This document shows, piece by piece, positions 41,744 through 50,485 of a stretch of 64,000 bases of DNA (its first letter is position 1; each line of letters starts with the position of its first letter). A program made the position numbers and the translations under genes. This DNA is from RHLJ01 sp965601955 (GTDB lineage Bacteria > Bacteroidota > Rhodothermia > Balneolales > Balneolaceae). The notes under the pieces were generated by a model, which was given only the letters and a program-made list of their open reading frames with translations, was not told the origin of the DNA and did not search any database. The stretch is taken from contig OZ271855.1 of the NCBI GenBank assembly GCA_965601955.1, positions 1,550,001 to 1,614,000 of the forward strand, given 5' to 3'.

Positions 41744-42637
41744 TTACTCTAGCAAGTACCAGAAATCTACTCTGTCTAGTGCTACATAAGGTACAGCAAC
41801 TATTCCCCTGTTCGGGTCGATAGCAATATCTGCAGGTCTGCCCGGTAACTTTAAGAACAATTCGTCCTGGCCATCCAGCATCAGGTGTAAACTGGAATCA
41901 AACTGGGTGGATGTGATAATACCTCCATTGAAGTATTCAACTCCATCATAATTATTGCTACCTGCCAGGGTACCATACACGGTAATGCTATCTGTTTCTG
42001 AGTTGTACTGATAAAGCGACGGCCCGCCATTCCATGGAGCGAAGATGAAATTTCCATCCGGGAGTTTGGCGATTCCATTCGGCATAATGGGCATGTTGTC
42101 TTTCACAAGTTCAGGAATGAAATCAACGATCCTGTAAACTGCTCTTTTACCAGTATCGGTTATGTATATGTATCCGTCATCGCCTTCTACAATATCATTC
42201 AGAAATCCAGGCTCAAAAGAACGAAAGTCGACAAAACCGAGATGGTCACCCGTTTTTTTATTGAAGTAATGGATCCCGGAGTGATCAGCTACCCAAAGAG
42301 TATCTCCGGTAATATACATGCCTCTGCCTGCATCAAATGGGTATTCTTCAGTACTCTTCATAAACTCCAGTTCAATAATTTTCCCTGTGGAGGAGACTTT
42401 TGAAACGTAGGCATTTGCATCACCGCTTGTGTTTCCTACAAAACAGGAAACAAAGTAAACATCGAGTTCTTCATCATATCGTACTGCCTCGGGGCCATCA
42501 AAGCCTTCTACTGAAAACGCTACAGTGGTGATATCCTGTCCTTTTTTCCATGTTTTAGTTTCCGGAGTCTGGTAGGAAGAACAAGAGATAAAAACCAGGG
42601 TAAGTAGTGCAAATGTGAAAAGTTTTTTAGTCATCAT
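41744..42637 (-). CDS. SMP-30/gluconolactonase-like beta-propeller lipoprotein
   Basis: A 297-residue lipoprotein (lipobox VFISC near residue 19) whose body is a six-bladed beta-propeller: PFDAGRGMYITGDTLWVAD, GFLNDIVEGDDGYIYITDTG, MPNGIAKLPDGNFIFAPW and GRPADIAIDPNRGIVAVPY, each with the D/N-G turn of SMP-30 or NHL-type blades. Whether it hydrolyses lactones is unknown; the calcium-binding residues cannot be confirmed. It is convergent to the aspartyl protease gene, separated by three bases. Confidence 0.8.
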   Translation of the reverse strand: MMTKKLFTFALLTLVFISCSSYQTPETKTWKKGQDITTVAFSVEGFDGPEAVRYDEELDVYFVSCFVGNTSGDANAYVSKVSSTGKIIELEFMKSTEEYPFDAGRGMYITGDTLWVADHSGIHYFNKKTGDHLGFVDFRSFEPGFLNDIVEGDDGYIYITDTGKRAVYRIVDFIPELVKDNMPIMPNGIAKLPDGNFIFAPWNGGPSLYQYNSETDSITVYGTLAGSNNYDGVEYFNGGIITSTQFDSSLHLMLDGQDELFLKLPGRPADIAIDPNRGIVAVPYVALDRVDFWYLLE

Positions 42638-43109
42638 AAATATCGTTTATTACCCTGCAAGTTGTACCCCTGCTTGCAAGAAGCGTAGTTTTATGGTATC
42701 AAAATTGTGAAGGGAAACTGGTATCCAAGGTATTTGTTTTTCGGGATTTCATGTACCTGATCTAACAAGGTCTTGGACTCATATGCCCAATCTAATATGC
42801 TTTTTGATTGCGACTTGTTATGGACAAGGTTTGATTCGGAAGATGCTACCTATTCCTCGAACAAAATCATAGTACGAATTTGTAAAGCTTTCTTAAGAGA
42901 AGCTGTTGCTATTCTACGCATTCTTCAATGTCATCCCGCACCCCTGCGGGATCTGTAGGGAAACTAAACGCTGATATAGGAACCTCTATGCCAACGAGCT
43001 ACTCTTTACAGATCCCGGGTCTAGGCCCGGGATGACGAGAAGGTATAGGCTAAGCAATAGACCGAGAGGTTTTCCAAGTTCATCAACTCGGGTTATATAC
43101 TAGATGATC
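42638..43109. other. 472-base intergenic region
   Basis: No gene is supported here. Its right half contains the palindromic element at 42930-43036. The left part should hold the promoter of the propeller lipoprotein gene; I see no tRNA, leader or conserved motif in it. The VOC gene ends at 43110 on the same strand, so the element may also terminate that transcript. Confidence 0.6.
42930..43036. repeat. GTCATCCCG-type palindromic element, copy B
   Basis: GTCATCCCG (42930-42938) is inverted at CGGGATGAC (43028-43036). Each end folds into a hairpin: CCCGCA/TGCGGG (42935-42940, 42945-42950) and CCCGGG/CCCGGG (43014-43019, 43026-43031), with ATCTGTA and TACAGAT at the inner ends. This is the same two-hairpin plan as copy A. 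Confidence 0.78.
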
Positions 43110-43601
43110 TTAGGTAGAGATTTCTGACAGCAAGCTGTTTATGTCCAGAGGTCTGGTATACATTTCCAGCAAACCATCTTTTTTTTGAGGCCATTGTTCC
43201 TTAGGTCGATCCCAATATAATTCCACTCCATTTTGATCAGGATCATCCAGGTAAATAGCTTCAGAAACTCCATGGTCAGAAGCTCCGGTTAGAGGGTATT
43301 CTATATCCATAAGCCGGTTCAAAATTATTGCGAGGTCTTTTCTGGTAGGATAAAGAATAGCAGTATGAAAAAGCCCCGGGTGTTTCTTTGAGGCTGGTTC
43401 GGTCCCTTTGCTATGCCACGTGTTTAAACCAATATGATGGTGATAACCTCCGGCCGAAATAAAAGCAGCCTGTGAGCCATATCTAGCCATTAATTCGAAA
43501 CCAAACAGGTCACAGTAAAAACGAATCGACCGCTCCAGGTCGGATACTTTTAAATGTACATGCCCAATACTTGCACCTTTAGGGATGGTATATTCTTCCA
43601 T
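43110..43601 (-). CDS. VOC family protein (glyoxalase/extradiol dioxygenase-like)
   Basis: A 163-residue vicinal-oxygen-chelate protein. Two beta-alpha-beta-beta-beta motifs are visible: IGHVHLKVSDLERSIRFYCDLFGFEL, then FISAGGYHHHIGLNTW, and later HTAILYPTRKDLAI and SEAIYLDDPDQNGVELYWD. Metal ligands are probably His16 (VHL), the His of LFHTAIL and Glu in VELYW, as in CatE-like enzymes. The substrate is unknown. It starts two bases after the metallo-hydrolase gene's stop, so they share an operon. Confidence 0.88.
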   Translation of the reverse strand: MEEYTIPKGASIGHVHLKVSDLERSIRFYCDLFGFELMARYGSQAAFISAGGYHHHIGLNTWHSKGTEPASKKHPGLFHTAILYPTRKDLAIILNRLMDIEYPLTGASDHGVSEAIYLDDPDQNGVELYWDRPKEQWPQKKDGLLEMYTRPLDINSLLSEIST

Positions 43602-43603
43602 CG

Positions 43604-44305
43604 CTAATTGTCGAGGAAGTTTTCTCCTATTGAAGGAATAATCGCTTCTATCTCCGTGTATTCTTCAAGGGTTTCTTTGAAAACCTGTGGATTTGAATCG
43701 ATAGGAGGCCATGTACCATAGTGCATAGGCACTGCATAATCAGGGTCAATCATTTCAACTGCGTATGCTGCTTCTTCCGGACCCATCGTAAAGTGATCGC
43801 CGATTGGTGCGAGTACAACATCAGGTTCATAAAGCTCGCCATATAATTCGAGATCTGTAAAGATGTTGGTATCGCCCATATGGTATATGCAAATGTCATC
43901 TTCGAAAGAGATAACCAAGCCTGCCGGATCACCAGCGTATTGACCCTTATATGATGAGCTATGATTTGCAGAAACCATGGTTACCGAGAAATCATCAAAG
44001 TGTACGGTTCCGCCTTTATTGAAGGGAACAGCCTGATCTTCAGCTAGCCCATCTTTCTGTAGCAGAGAGATCAGTTCAAGCATTCCTACCACTTTAGCTC
44101 CTGTCTTGGTGGCAATTTCAAGGGTATCTCCAACATGATCCTCATGACCATGGGTAAGCAGAATAAAGTCAGCTTTCTCTACATGCTTAAGTTCTTCAGG
44201 AGTAGACGGGTTATGCGTTAGAAAAGGGTCAATATAGATGGTATTTCCATTAGGGCTAATAATCCGGAAGGCTGAGTGACCGAGCCAAAATGCTTGAGTT
44301 TTCAT
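43604..44305 (-). CDS. UPF0173-type metallo-beta-lactamase-fold hydrolase
   Basis: A 233-residue metal-dependent hydrolase of the UPF0173 (YtkL-like) family. The metal motif is LTHGHEDHVGD (about 49-59), other ligands are in SANHSSS, YHMGDTNIF (Asp) and VPMHYGTWP (His); the opening FWLGHSAFRI is the family start. The true substrate of the family is not established. It precedes the VOC gene by two bases. It is divergent from ytxJ-like 44413; about 107 bases separate them. Confidence 0.9.
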   Translation of the reverse strand: MKTQAFWLGHSAFRIISPNGNTIYIDPFLTHNPSTPEELKHVEKADFILLTHGHEDHVGDTLEIATKTGAKVVGMLELISLLQKDGLAEDQAVPFNKGGTVHFDDFSVTMVSANHSSSYKGQYAGDPAGLVISFEDDICIYHMGDTNIFTDLELYGELYEPDVVLAPIGDHFTMGPEEAAYAVEMIDPDYAVPMHYGTWPPIDSNPQVFKETLEEYTEIEAIIPSIGENFLDN

Positions 44306-44412
44306 GTAATTGTAGTTCGATTTGGTTTGTGCAATAAATAAACATTGCTGTCCATTAGTTCCAAATGCATTAGATGCTTGAATGGATTATATTTTTGTGA
44401 AATTATCATGTT

Positions 44413-44796
44413 ATGGGACTTTTCGATTCTTTTTTTGGTGCAGGAAGTTCTTCGGAAGATGTTCAATGGAATTACCTTACTGCCAGTGAGCATGTTGAAG
44501 ATGTTTTTCAGAGTTCAAACTCTGCTCCTCAGATTATTTTAAAACACAGCAACAGCTGTGGAACCAGCTATTTTGCCAAAAAGAATGTTGAGTCTTTAAA
44601 GGAAGAAGAGCTTCAGGGTGGTTCTATTCATCTCATTGACGTAATAAGATCAAGACCGATTTCTATCTACCTTGCAGATAAGGTCTCAATCAGGCATGAA
44701 TCTCCTCAGGTTTTTGTGATTAGGAATGGAAAGGTGGTATGGAGTGCTTCACATGGGGGAGTGAATGCCCGCAATATTGTTCAGGCCCTTGGATGA
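44413..44796 (+). CDS. YtxJ-like monothiol bacilliredoxin
   Basis: A 127-residue thioredoxin-fold protein of the bacillithiol-system YtxJ family. Its only cysteine is Cys49, in ILKHSNSCGTSYFAKK, where Firmicutes members have CSIS-type sequence; SPQVFVIRNGKVVWSASHGG near the C-terminus includes the cis-Pro loop of the thioredoxin fold. Family members remove bacillithiol from protein cysteines in the cytoplasm. Its presence suggests bacillithiol in this organism, although no bsh gene is in the window. Its end overlaps the convergent xerD gene by 16 bases. Confidence 0.85.
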   Translation: MGLFDSFFGAGSSSEDVQWNYLTASEHVEDVFQSSNSAPQIILKHSNSCGTSYFAKKNVESLKEEELQGGSIHLIDVIRSRPISIYLADKVSIRHESPQVFVIRNGKVVWSASHGGVNARNIVQALG

Positions 44797-45692
44797 AATT
44801 GCTTATGAGTTTGATGGAGTAGAGACCGGTCGACGTGAGTATATATTTCTGTAGTTAGAATAGAAGCATGTCCAAGCATTTCCTGTACAGCCCGTAAATC
44901 AGCCCCGCCTTCCAATAGATGAGTGGCAAAAGAATGCCGAAAGATATGAGGGTATACTTTTTTCTTGATATTTGCTGTCTTTGCAGCCTTTTGCACAATG
45001 TTCCAAACACTCATGCGTGTTAACGCCCCACCTCTTTGATTTAAGAACACTTTGTTCTTTGCTTTATCTGCTTTTTCCTTCTTAAAAAAGAGCGGCCGTA
45101 CCTGGGTTAAATAGTGGTCTATTGCATCCTGGGCAATTTCTCCAACGGGTACCAGGCGTTCCTTGCTTCCTTTCCCAATAACACGGATAAAGCCGATTTC
45201 AAAAAACATACGATCGGCCTCCAAATCGGTAAGTTCACTCACTCTCATACCTGTTCCATACAAACATTCGAGGATAGCTTTATCTCGAATACCTGCTGGT
45301 TTTGAAGTATCGGGTGTGGCCAGCATTTCTTCAATTTCACCAGGGTCAAGCACTTCAGGTAGCTTACGAGCTTTTTTGGGCAGCTCAACAAGTTCAGCAG
45401 GATTTGCTGCGGTAATACCTTCTACAACAGCAAATTCATGAAATCCCCGGATACTTGAGATATTGCGTGCCAAAGAACCAGGAGATAGTAACTCATGGTC
45501 GATGAGGTAGTTTAAAAAATCTTCAATATGCGAAAGCGATACTCCTGATAGATCACTAATCTTTTTTTCTATAAGCAAAAACTGAAGATAACGTTCGAGA
45601 TCGTTTTTGTAAGAACTAACGGAGTTTTCAGAGAGTCCTTTTTCAAGCTTTATGAATTGAAGGTAGAGTTCAAGTTCTTGCTTAAATCTCAA
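44781..45692 (-). CDS. xerD: tyrosine recombinase XerD
   Basis: A 303-residue tyrosine recombinase of Xer length. The N-terminal SAM-like domain reads YLQFIKLEKGLSENSVSSY; the catalytic residues are Arg in YGTGMRVSELT, Lys in GKGSKERLVP, HxxR in HIFRHSFATHLLEGG, His in LGHASILTTEIY, and the nucleophile Tyr in EIYTHV. With XerC it resolves chromosome dimers at dif. XerD is preferred to XerC from the overall motif set, with less certainty. It lies two bases after pgpH's stop and is probably cotranscribed with it. Confidence 0.87.
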   Translation of the reverse strand: MRFKQELELYLQFIKLEKGLSENSVSSYKNDLERYLQFLLIEKKISDLSGVSLSHIEDFLNYLIDHELLSPGSLARNISSIRGFHEFAVVEGITAANPAELVELPKKARKLPEVLDPGEIEEMLATPDTSKPAGIRDKAILECLYGTGMRVSELTDLEADRMFFEIGFIRVIGKGSKERLVPVGEIAQDAIDHYLTQVRPLFFKKEKADKAKNKVFLNQRGGALTRMSVWNIVQKAAKTANIKKKVYPHIFRHSFATHLLEGGADLRAVQEMLGHASILTTEIYTHVDRSLLHQTHKQFHPRA

Positions 45693-45694
45693 AA

Positions 45695-48103
45695 CTAATT
45701 GGTTGTTGTTTCTTCTTCAGTCTGATTTTGAGAGGAGCCATTTTGCAATTCCCCAGCCTCAGATTGCTCCTGTTTTTCCTTCTCTTTGGATTTCTCCTTC
45801 TCAGAGTCTTCTGGGTATTCAATTCGGCTATGGTAAACTCCCACAAGCAATGTTAGAAAGCTTTCCTTAATAATTTGAAGATCCCTGAAGGTTAATGGGC
45901 AATGGCTTAGCTGCCCTTCAGTTACCCGGTCGTCAACCATTCGGTTAACGAGGTTTTCGAGCTTACTATAGGTTGGGTTTTTCATCGCCCGGGAAGCAGC
46001 CTCAATTCCATCAGCCAAAAGTAGAATGCCCGTCTCTTTAGTTGTGGGTAGGGGACCTTCGTACTTGAATTGGTCTTCATTTAGGATTTCTTTCAAATTG
46101 TCATCTTCCTTAGCCTTTTCAAAAAAGTAGCGGATGATAGAAGTGCCATGATGAGTTTCAATGAAGTGAATAAGCACCTTGGGGAGGCTATGTTCTTCAG
46201 CCATTTTTACCCCTTCCGATACATGTGCTTTAATAACCATAGCACTCATCTGAGGTTTTAACTTGTCGTGTTCATTTACCCCTGTCGATTGATTTTCTAC
46301 GAAATACTCAGGTTTAACCATCTTACCTATGTCATGATAGAGCCCCCCAACTCTTGCTAACAGAGGATTAGCACCAATCGCTGATGCAGCAGTTTCGGAA
46401 AGATTAGCCACCTGGAGACTATGATGAAAGGTACCCGGCGCTTTGGTCATCAGCTCCTTTAAAAGTGGCTGATTTGTATCTCCTAATTCCAAAAGTGTGA
46501 AATCGGTGGTTACACCAAAGAGTTTTTCAAAGAGCAGGATGATTGGATAGGTGAACAGAATGAATAGCGAATTAATCGCGATATACATAAGGTTATCCAA
46601 TGCTACTTCCCAACCCTCCATTTTTGAAATGTTGAATGCCCCCATGGTGATGATATAGGTAACAAAAACAATTCCCGGAGTTGTGAAGAAAAACTGAGAC
46701 CGATCTTTTACATCCCTAACAGAGAATACTCCCATAGAGCAAGCGGCGATGGTAGCAATGGTAAACTCAAAATTATATCCATGAACCAGGCCGATGAGCG
46801 ATGCCAACGTTACTGAAGCTATTATCCCAACACGCGAATCAAAGATGATGGTAAGCATAATTGGAGCGATAGCAACGGGTATAATAAGAGGGTGTGCTAC
46901 CTCAAAATAGAGTATAAAGGCGGTGCCGGCATTAACTAAACCTAAAGTGAGGAATACCAGGAAAAATAGCCCGTTATGGGTGCTAATCTTTCTTCGGTAT
47001 AAGTACAGGTACATGAAGAATACCAGGGAGATTACAATAATGAGTACCACACCCCCGCCAAAACGTAACCACTGTTCCAGTTCAGAAGCATTGAGTGAAC
47101 GCGCCTCTTCAAGGCTTAGCAGTATGTTTGCGGTGTCTTCATTTACAATATCTCCCTTACGAATAATCACCTGTCCCTGGGTCATTGCCCCCTTAGTTTC
47201 AGAAATGTTTGCAATGGCTTCGTTCAGTCTTTCCTGCCGTCTTTCTTCACTATTTTTATAATTAGGAGCGATTACTTTGTTATAAAGCTCGATTGCAAGG
47301 CGAGATTGTCCTTCGGAAAGTGTGCGATTCAACTGGAACTGGGCAAACTCATTAGCTTCCCTTAAATCCCGAACCCTAGCAATGTTCACAGATTGTTCGG
47401 TACTTTGGGCTGGGTTTAGCACAGTAATCTGGTCTGCATTGATATTGACTTTCATAATATCAATAATGCCCTGGTTGAGGAGCTGATCCACAACCGATTC
47501 CAGGCTCTGCTTTACAATAACACCAACAAAGCGATTATTGGGAAGATTGCGGCTTTCAACCTGGTGGTAACTAATTAGAAGGGTATTTAAAGAAAAATCG
47601 GTTATCCCAATATTCGAGCGTTCATATTCGCTGGCAAAACGTAAACTATCATCGAGTGTGGTAAGGCTGTTATTTTCCTTAGAGGTCTGCCAGTCGGTAT
47701 AAGATTGCAATACAGGTTGAAGTGTACGGTAAAGAGAATCTAACCGGGTTTGAATAGCGATGGGAGCCTGCTCATCTACTGTGAAAATAGGAGGGAGCTG
47801 CTGCTCTATCGATTGTCTCTCGGTTTCTATTTCTGTCGAGGTCTTTTTTAAAGCAAATGTATAGGGTGCAGTAAGGTCTTCGGCTCGCCAGGGTTGTCCT
47901 ACTGTATAATTAAAACTGGATTGTACAGAAGTACGGGGGAGGGAAAAGACAGAGATTAATACAAAACAAAGGAAGATAAATCCCCTTATATATGGATTTC
48001 TGCGAAGGGAATAAGCTTCTCGCTCTTTCTTCTTCTTCTCACCGAGCAAGGGGGTTAATTCCTTCTTTTTACGTCCTAAACCTATTTTTTCAAGAAAGCT
48101 CAT
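45695..48103 (-). CDS. pgpH: PgpH-type 7TM-HD phosphohydrolase (c-di-AMP phosphodiesterase-like)
   Basis: An 802-residue membrane protein of the 7TMR-HD family. An N-terminal helix is followed by a large extracytoplasmic region (about 60-330, 7TMR-HDED), a set of membrane helices (about 345-530) and a cytoplasmic HD domain from about 545. The HD residues are visible: HHSLQVANLSETAASAIG, then LYHDIGKM and HVSEGVKMAEEHSLP, and DGIEAASRA. In Firmicutes PgpH hydrolyses cyclic di-AMP; in Bacteroidota-type bacteria a second-messenger role is probable. The C-terminus is a low-complexity Glu/Lys/Gln tail. It is followed by xerD with a two-base gap. Confidence 0.88.
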   Translation of the reverse strand: MSFLEKIGLGRKKKELTPLLGEKKKKEREAYSLRRNPYIRGFIFLCFVLISVFSLPRTSVQSSFNYTVGQPWRAEDLTAPYTFALKKTSTEIETERQSIEQQLPPIFTVDEQAPIAIQTRLDSLYRTLQPVLQSYTDWQTSKENNSLTTLDDSLRFASEYERSNIGITDFSLNTLLISYHQVESRNLPNNRFVGVIVKQSLESVVDQLLNQGIIDIMKVNINADQITVLNPAQSTEQSVNIARVRDLREANEFAQFQLNRTLSEGQSRLAIELYNKVIAPNYKNSEERRQERLNEAIANISETKGAMTQGQVIIRKGDIVNEDTANILLSLEEARSLNASELEQWLRFGGGVVLIIVISLVFFMYLYLYRRKISTHNGLFFLVFLTLGLVNAGTAFILYFEVAHPLIIPVAIAPIMLTIIFDSRVGIIASVTLASLIGLVHGYNFEFTIATIAACSMGVFSVRDVKDRSQFFFTTPGIVFVTYIITMGAFNISKMEGWEVALDNLMYIAINSLFILFTYPIILLFEKLFGVTTDFTLLELGDTNQPLLKELMTKAPGTFHHSLQVANLSETAASAIGANPLLARVGGLYHDIGKMVKPEYFVENQSTGVNEHDKLKPQMSAMVIKAHVSEGVKMAEEHSLPKVLIHFIETHHGTSIIRYFFEKAKEDDNLKEILNEDQFKYEGPLPTTKETGILLLADGIEAASRAMKNPTYSKLENLVNRMVDDRVTEGQLSHCPLTFRDLQIIKESFLTLLVGVYHSRIEYPEDSEKEKSKEKEKQEQSEAGELQNGSSQNQTEEETTTN

Positions 48104-48154
48104 TCAATAGCCGTTTTAACAGAGTGTTAAGTTTGGCAACCATGAAGACTTTTA

Positions 48155-48162
48155 CAAATCTA
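48155..48162 (-). promoter_or_regulatory. possible -7 element upstream of pgpH
   Basis: On the - strand the sequence reads TAGATTTG, matching the Bacteroidota -7 consensus TAnnTTTG about 50 bases before the pgpH start. No clear -33 TTG was found at the expected spacing, so the support is weak. Confidence 0.3.
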
Positions 48163-48165
48163 AAT

Positions 48166-48879
48166 TTATGAGAATGTTGCCATTTCTTTTAGAGAAATCC
48201 TCGACTCATAGTAAGCCTTCCCAACCACTACTGCATCGATATTCAGAGCATCTAATGCCTGTAGATCTTCAAGAGAAGAGACTCCACCAGATGCTATTAA
48301 TCGAAGGTTTGGGAAAGCCGTTTTGATCTCTTTGTATAATTCCAGGTTTGGCCCCGAAAGTGTTCCATCTTTAGAAATATCTGTGCACAAAACTTCTCTC
48401 AATCCTGCTTGTTCCATTCTTTCTAAGAAAGAAAATACTGGCTCTGATGCTGTTTCAAGCCAGCCCGCATAGGCAATTTGGCCATTTTTTAAGTCCATTC
48501 CCAGGATAGCTTTTTCAGGATGGTTCTCTAGCAACTTGAGCCAGTCAGCTTCATTTTTTATTGCCATAGAACTACAAATGACTTTGGAAATACCTTGCTC
48601 AAAAAGATACTCGGCATCGCCATAAGTTCGGATACCTCCCCCGGTTTGTATAGAAGTATTCAGCTCAGAGATTATCTGGGATATATGAGGCAAGTTTACA
48701 AAATGTCCATCTTTTGCCCCATTCAGGTCAACAATATGAACATGGTCAAATCCTGCTTCGCTGAAAGTTCGAGTCTGATTTAAAGGTGAATCGTTATATA
48801 TCGTTACTTCCTCATAGGCTCCTTTGTGTAGTCGCACACACTGGCCATTTAGTAAATCGATAGCGGGTATTACTTGCAT
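48166..48879 (-). CDS. hisA: HisA, ProFAR isomerase
   Basis: A 237-residue TIM barrel for 1-(5-phosphoribosyl)-5-[(5-phosphoribosylamino)methylideneamino]imidazole-4-carboxamide isomerase, the fourth step of histidine synthesis. Start region VIPAIDLLNGQCVRLHKG carries the catalytic Asp; IVDLNGAKDG, IQTGGGIRTYGDAEYL and LRLIASGGVSSLEDLQ are the phosphate-binding segments, and LCTDISKDGTLSGPN holds the second Asp. ATG 48879 is chosen over a TTG six codons upstream because it gives the conserved start and has GAGAGAAAG ahead of it. hisH ends 14 bases before. hisA is the last gene of the hisBHA group. Confidence 0.95.
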   Translation of the reverse strand: MQVIPAIDLLNGQCVRLHKGAYEEVTIYNDSPLNQTRTFSEAGFDHVHIVDLNGAKDGHFVNLPHISQIISELNTSIQTGGGIRTYGDAEYLFEQGISKVICSSMAIKNEADWLKLLENHPEKAILGMDLKNGQIAYAGWLETASEPVFSFLERMEQAGLREVLCTDISKDGTLSGPNLELYKEIKTAFPNLRLIASGGVSSLEDLQALDALNIDAVVVGKAYYESRISLKEMATFS

Positions 48880-48893
48880 GAATAGTCTTTCTC

Positions 48894-49496
48894 TCAATTA
48901 GTGTTATAAACATGGTTAGCAAAATTTTGAAGAATCCTGGAACCTACGTCTCCGGATTTTTCCGGATGGAATTGAACGCCAAAATAATTGTCCTTAGCCA
49001 CCACCGCCGAAAAGGGATGTATATAAGTGCAACTTGCTACAGAATGTTCGTTTTCAGGGGCGTAAAAACTGTGCACAAAATACACAAAGTCATGCTCGTC
49101 AATTCCGGTAAGTAAGGGATTCTGTTTATTGATTTGGAAGGTATTCCACCCCATATGGGGTACTTTCTCCAGGTTCTCATCAAATTTTTCAAGCCTGCCG
49201 GGGATTACTCCCAGGCCTTTGGTTTCTCCTTCGGCTGAAGCCTCGAAGAGGAGCTGCATACCAACACAAATACCCAGAACTGGTTTTGTAGTATTGATGA
49301 GCCACGTATCCAGCGCATTTTCCTGTAGAGATTCCATGGCAGAATAGGCATGGCCTACTCCCGGGAAGATGATTCCATCCGCTTTTTCCAGTTCCTCGGG
49401 GGTTTCGGCAAGAAAATAGTCGATACCCAGACGCTCCAGGGCATTCGAAACAGAAGCGATATTACCGGCACGGTACTTTATCAAACCGATCATCAA
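48894..49496 (-). CDS. hisH: HisH, glutamine amidotransferase subunit of IGP synthase
   Basis: A 200-residue class I glutamine amidotransferase. Catalytic residues are Cys in GICVGMQLL and His/Glu in VQFHPEKSGDVGS; KYRAGNIASVSNALERLG and GIIFPGVGHAYSAM are family hallmarks. HisH feeds ammonia to HisF, but hisF is not in this window, so the partner must be encoded elsewhere. Its ATG overlaps the hisB stop by four bases. Confidence 0.95.
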   Translation of the reverse strand: MMIGLIKYRAGNIASVSNALERLGIDYFLAETPEELEKADGIIFPGVGHAYSAMESLQENALDTWLINTTKPVLGICVGMQLLFEASAEGETKGLGVIPGRLEKFDENLEKVPHMGWNTFQINKQNPLLTGIDEHDFVYFVHSFYAPENEHSVASCTYIHPFSAVVAKDNYFGVQFHPEKSGDVGSRILQNFANHVYNTN

Positions 49497-50395
49497 AGAG
49501 CTCCTTTGGAACTTGGGATTTGGTTCATAGTTCTTGGATTTCTTTCCACGGCCGATTTTAATGTTCGGGCAAGGCCTTTAAAACAAGCTTCAATTTTATG
49601 ATGGTCATTATCCCCGGAGAAATTTATCTGAAGTGTAGCTTTCAGGCTCATGGCAAGGCTGTAGAAAAAGTGCTTTACCATTTCGGTAGGGAAATCACCA
49701 ACATATTCCCGGTTAAACTCGCCTTCAAAAACAAGATATGGCCTTCCAGAAAGGTCAAGAGCTACGGTAGCCTGAGCTTCATCCATAGGCAATACAAAAG
49801 AATAACGTTCGATGCCTTTCTTATCCCCAAGGGCCTTGGTAAGCGTTTCACCCAGGGCTATTGCCACATCTTCGATCGTATGATGCTCATCTACCTCTAA
49901 ATCACCGTCACATGAAATGTGAAGATCAATCAAACCATGTCTGGCTATTTGCTCAAGCATATGATCAAAGAATTTCAGCCCGGTGTTTATAGTTGATGAA
50001 CCCGTTCCATCCAGGTTTAACGAAATCTTGATATCCGTCTCATTGGTTTTGCGCTCGTAAGATGCTCCTCTCTGAAGTCCGTTTTTGAGGGCATCAAGTA
50101 GTTCTTTCAGTTCATATCCCGAAGCTACAACCTGCTCGGAGATCCAGAACTCATACTTCCCTTCGCTTTTGTCGAACTCGATAATGGCTTCAGCATCTTG
50201 TCTGTCAAATTCCTCTATTAGCGCTTCATGTTCCAGCAGGCTTAGCTGTCGTTTGCTAATCTGTTCGATATCCATGTTTACTTCGAATCCTCTGTTTCTT
50301 AATTCTGTGAGGAAGTAGATGGCACCAGGGTTGAGAAATTTTTTATTCTCGCTTTTTATGAGGGTTAAAGAATCAATCCAGAGTCTCATAGGCAT
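49493..50395 (-). CDS. hisB: HisB, imidazoleglycerol-phosphate dehydratase with degenerate N-terminal HAD-like extension
   Basis: The 300-residue protein has an IGPD domain from about residue 112 (ASYERKTNETDIKISLNLDG, TGLKFFDHMLEQIARHG, DEHHTIEDVAIALGE, FSGDNDHHKIEACFKGLAR), with the Mn-binding HH-E motifs intact; this is the active dehydratase of histidine synthesis. Residues 1-105 are extra. They look like a shortened HAD phosphatase domain: LWIDSLTLIKSENKKFLNPG sits where DRDGTLI...PG would be and GAIYFLTELRNRGFEVNM is the following helix-strand, but the second catalytic Asp and the later motifs are gone. So this is a HisB with a vestigial phosphatase part, in contrast to the bifunctional enterobacterial HisB. 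Confidence 0.92.
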   Translation of the reverse strand: MPMRLWIDSLTLIKSENKKFLNPGAIYFLTELRNRGFEVNMDIEQISKRQLSLLEHEALIEEFDRQDAEAIIEFDKSEGKYEFWISEQVVASGYELKELLDALKNGLQRGASYERKTNETDIKISLNLDGTGSSTINTGLKFFDHMLEQIARHGLIDLHISCDGDLEVDEHHTIEDVAIALGETLTKALGDKKGIERYSFVLPMDEAQATVALDLSGRPYLVFEGEFNREYVGDFPTEMVKHFFYSLAMSLKATLQINFSGDNDHHKIEACFKGLARTLKSAVERNPRTMNQIPSSKGAL

Positions 50396-50485
50396 TGGTT
50401 ATAATTTCGATTTGTTACTCTTCCGTGATTATTCTTAAGCAATACATCAGTAGTCTGTGTAAAAACAACAAACATCGATCTTATC

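Noticed and set aside
42773..42958. Possible small + strand gene in the 472-base gap
   Set aside because: It ends inside the palindromic element, has no ribosome site and encodes no recognisable sequence.
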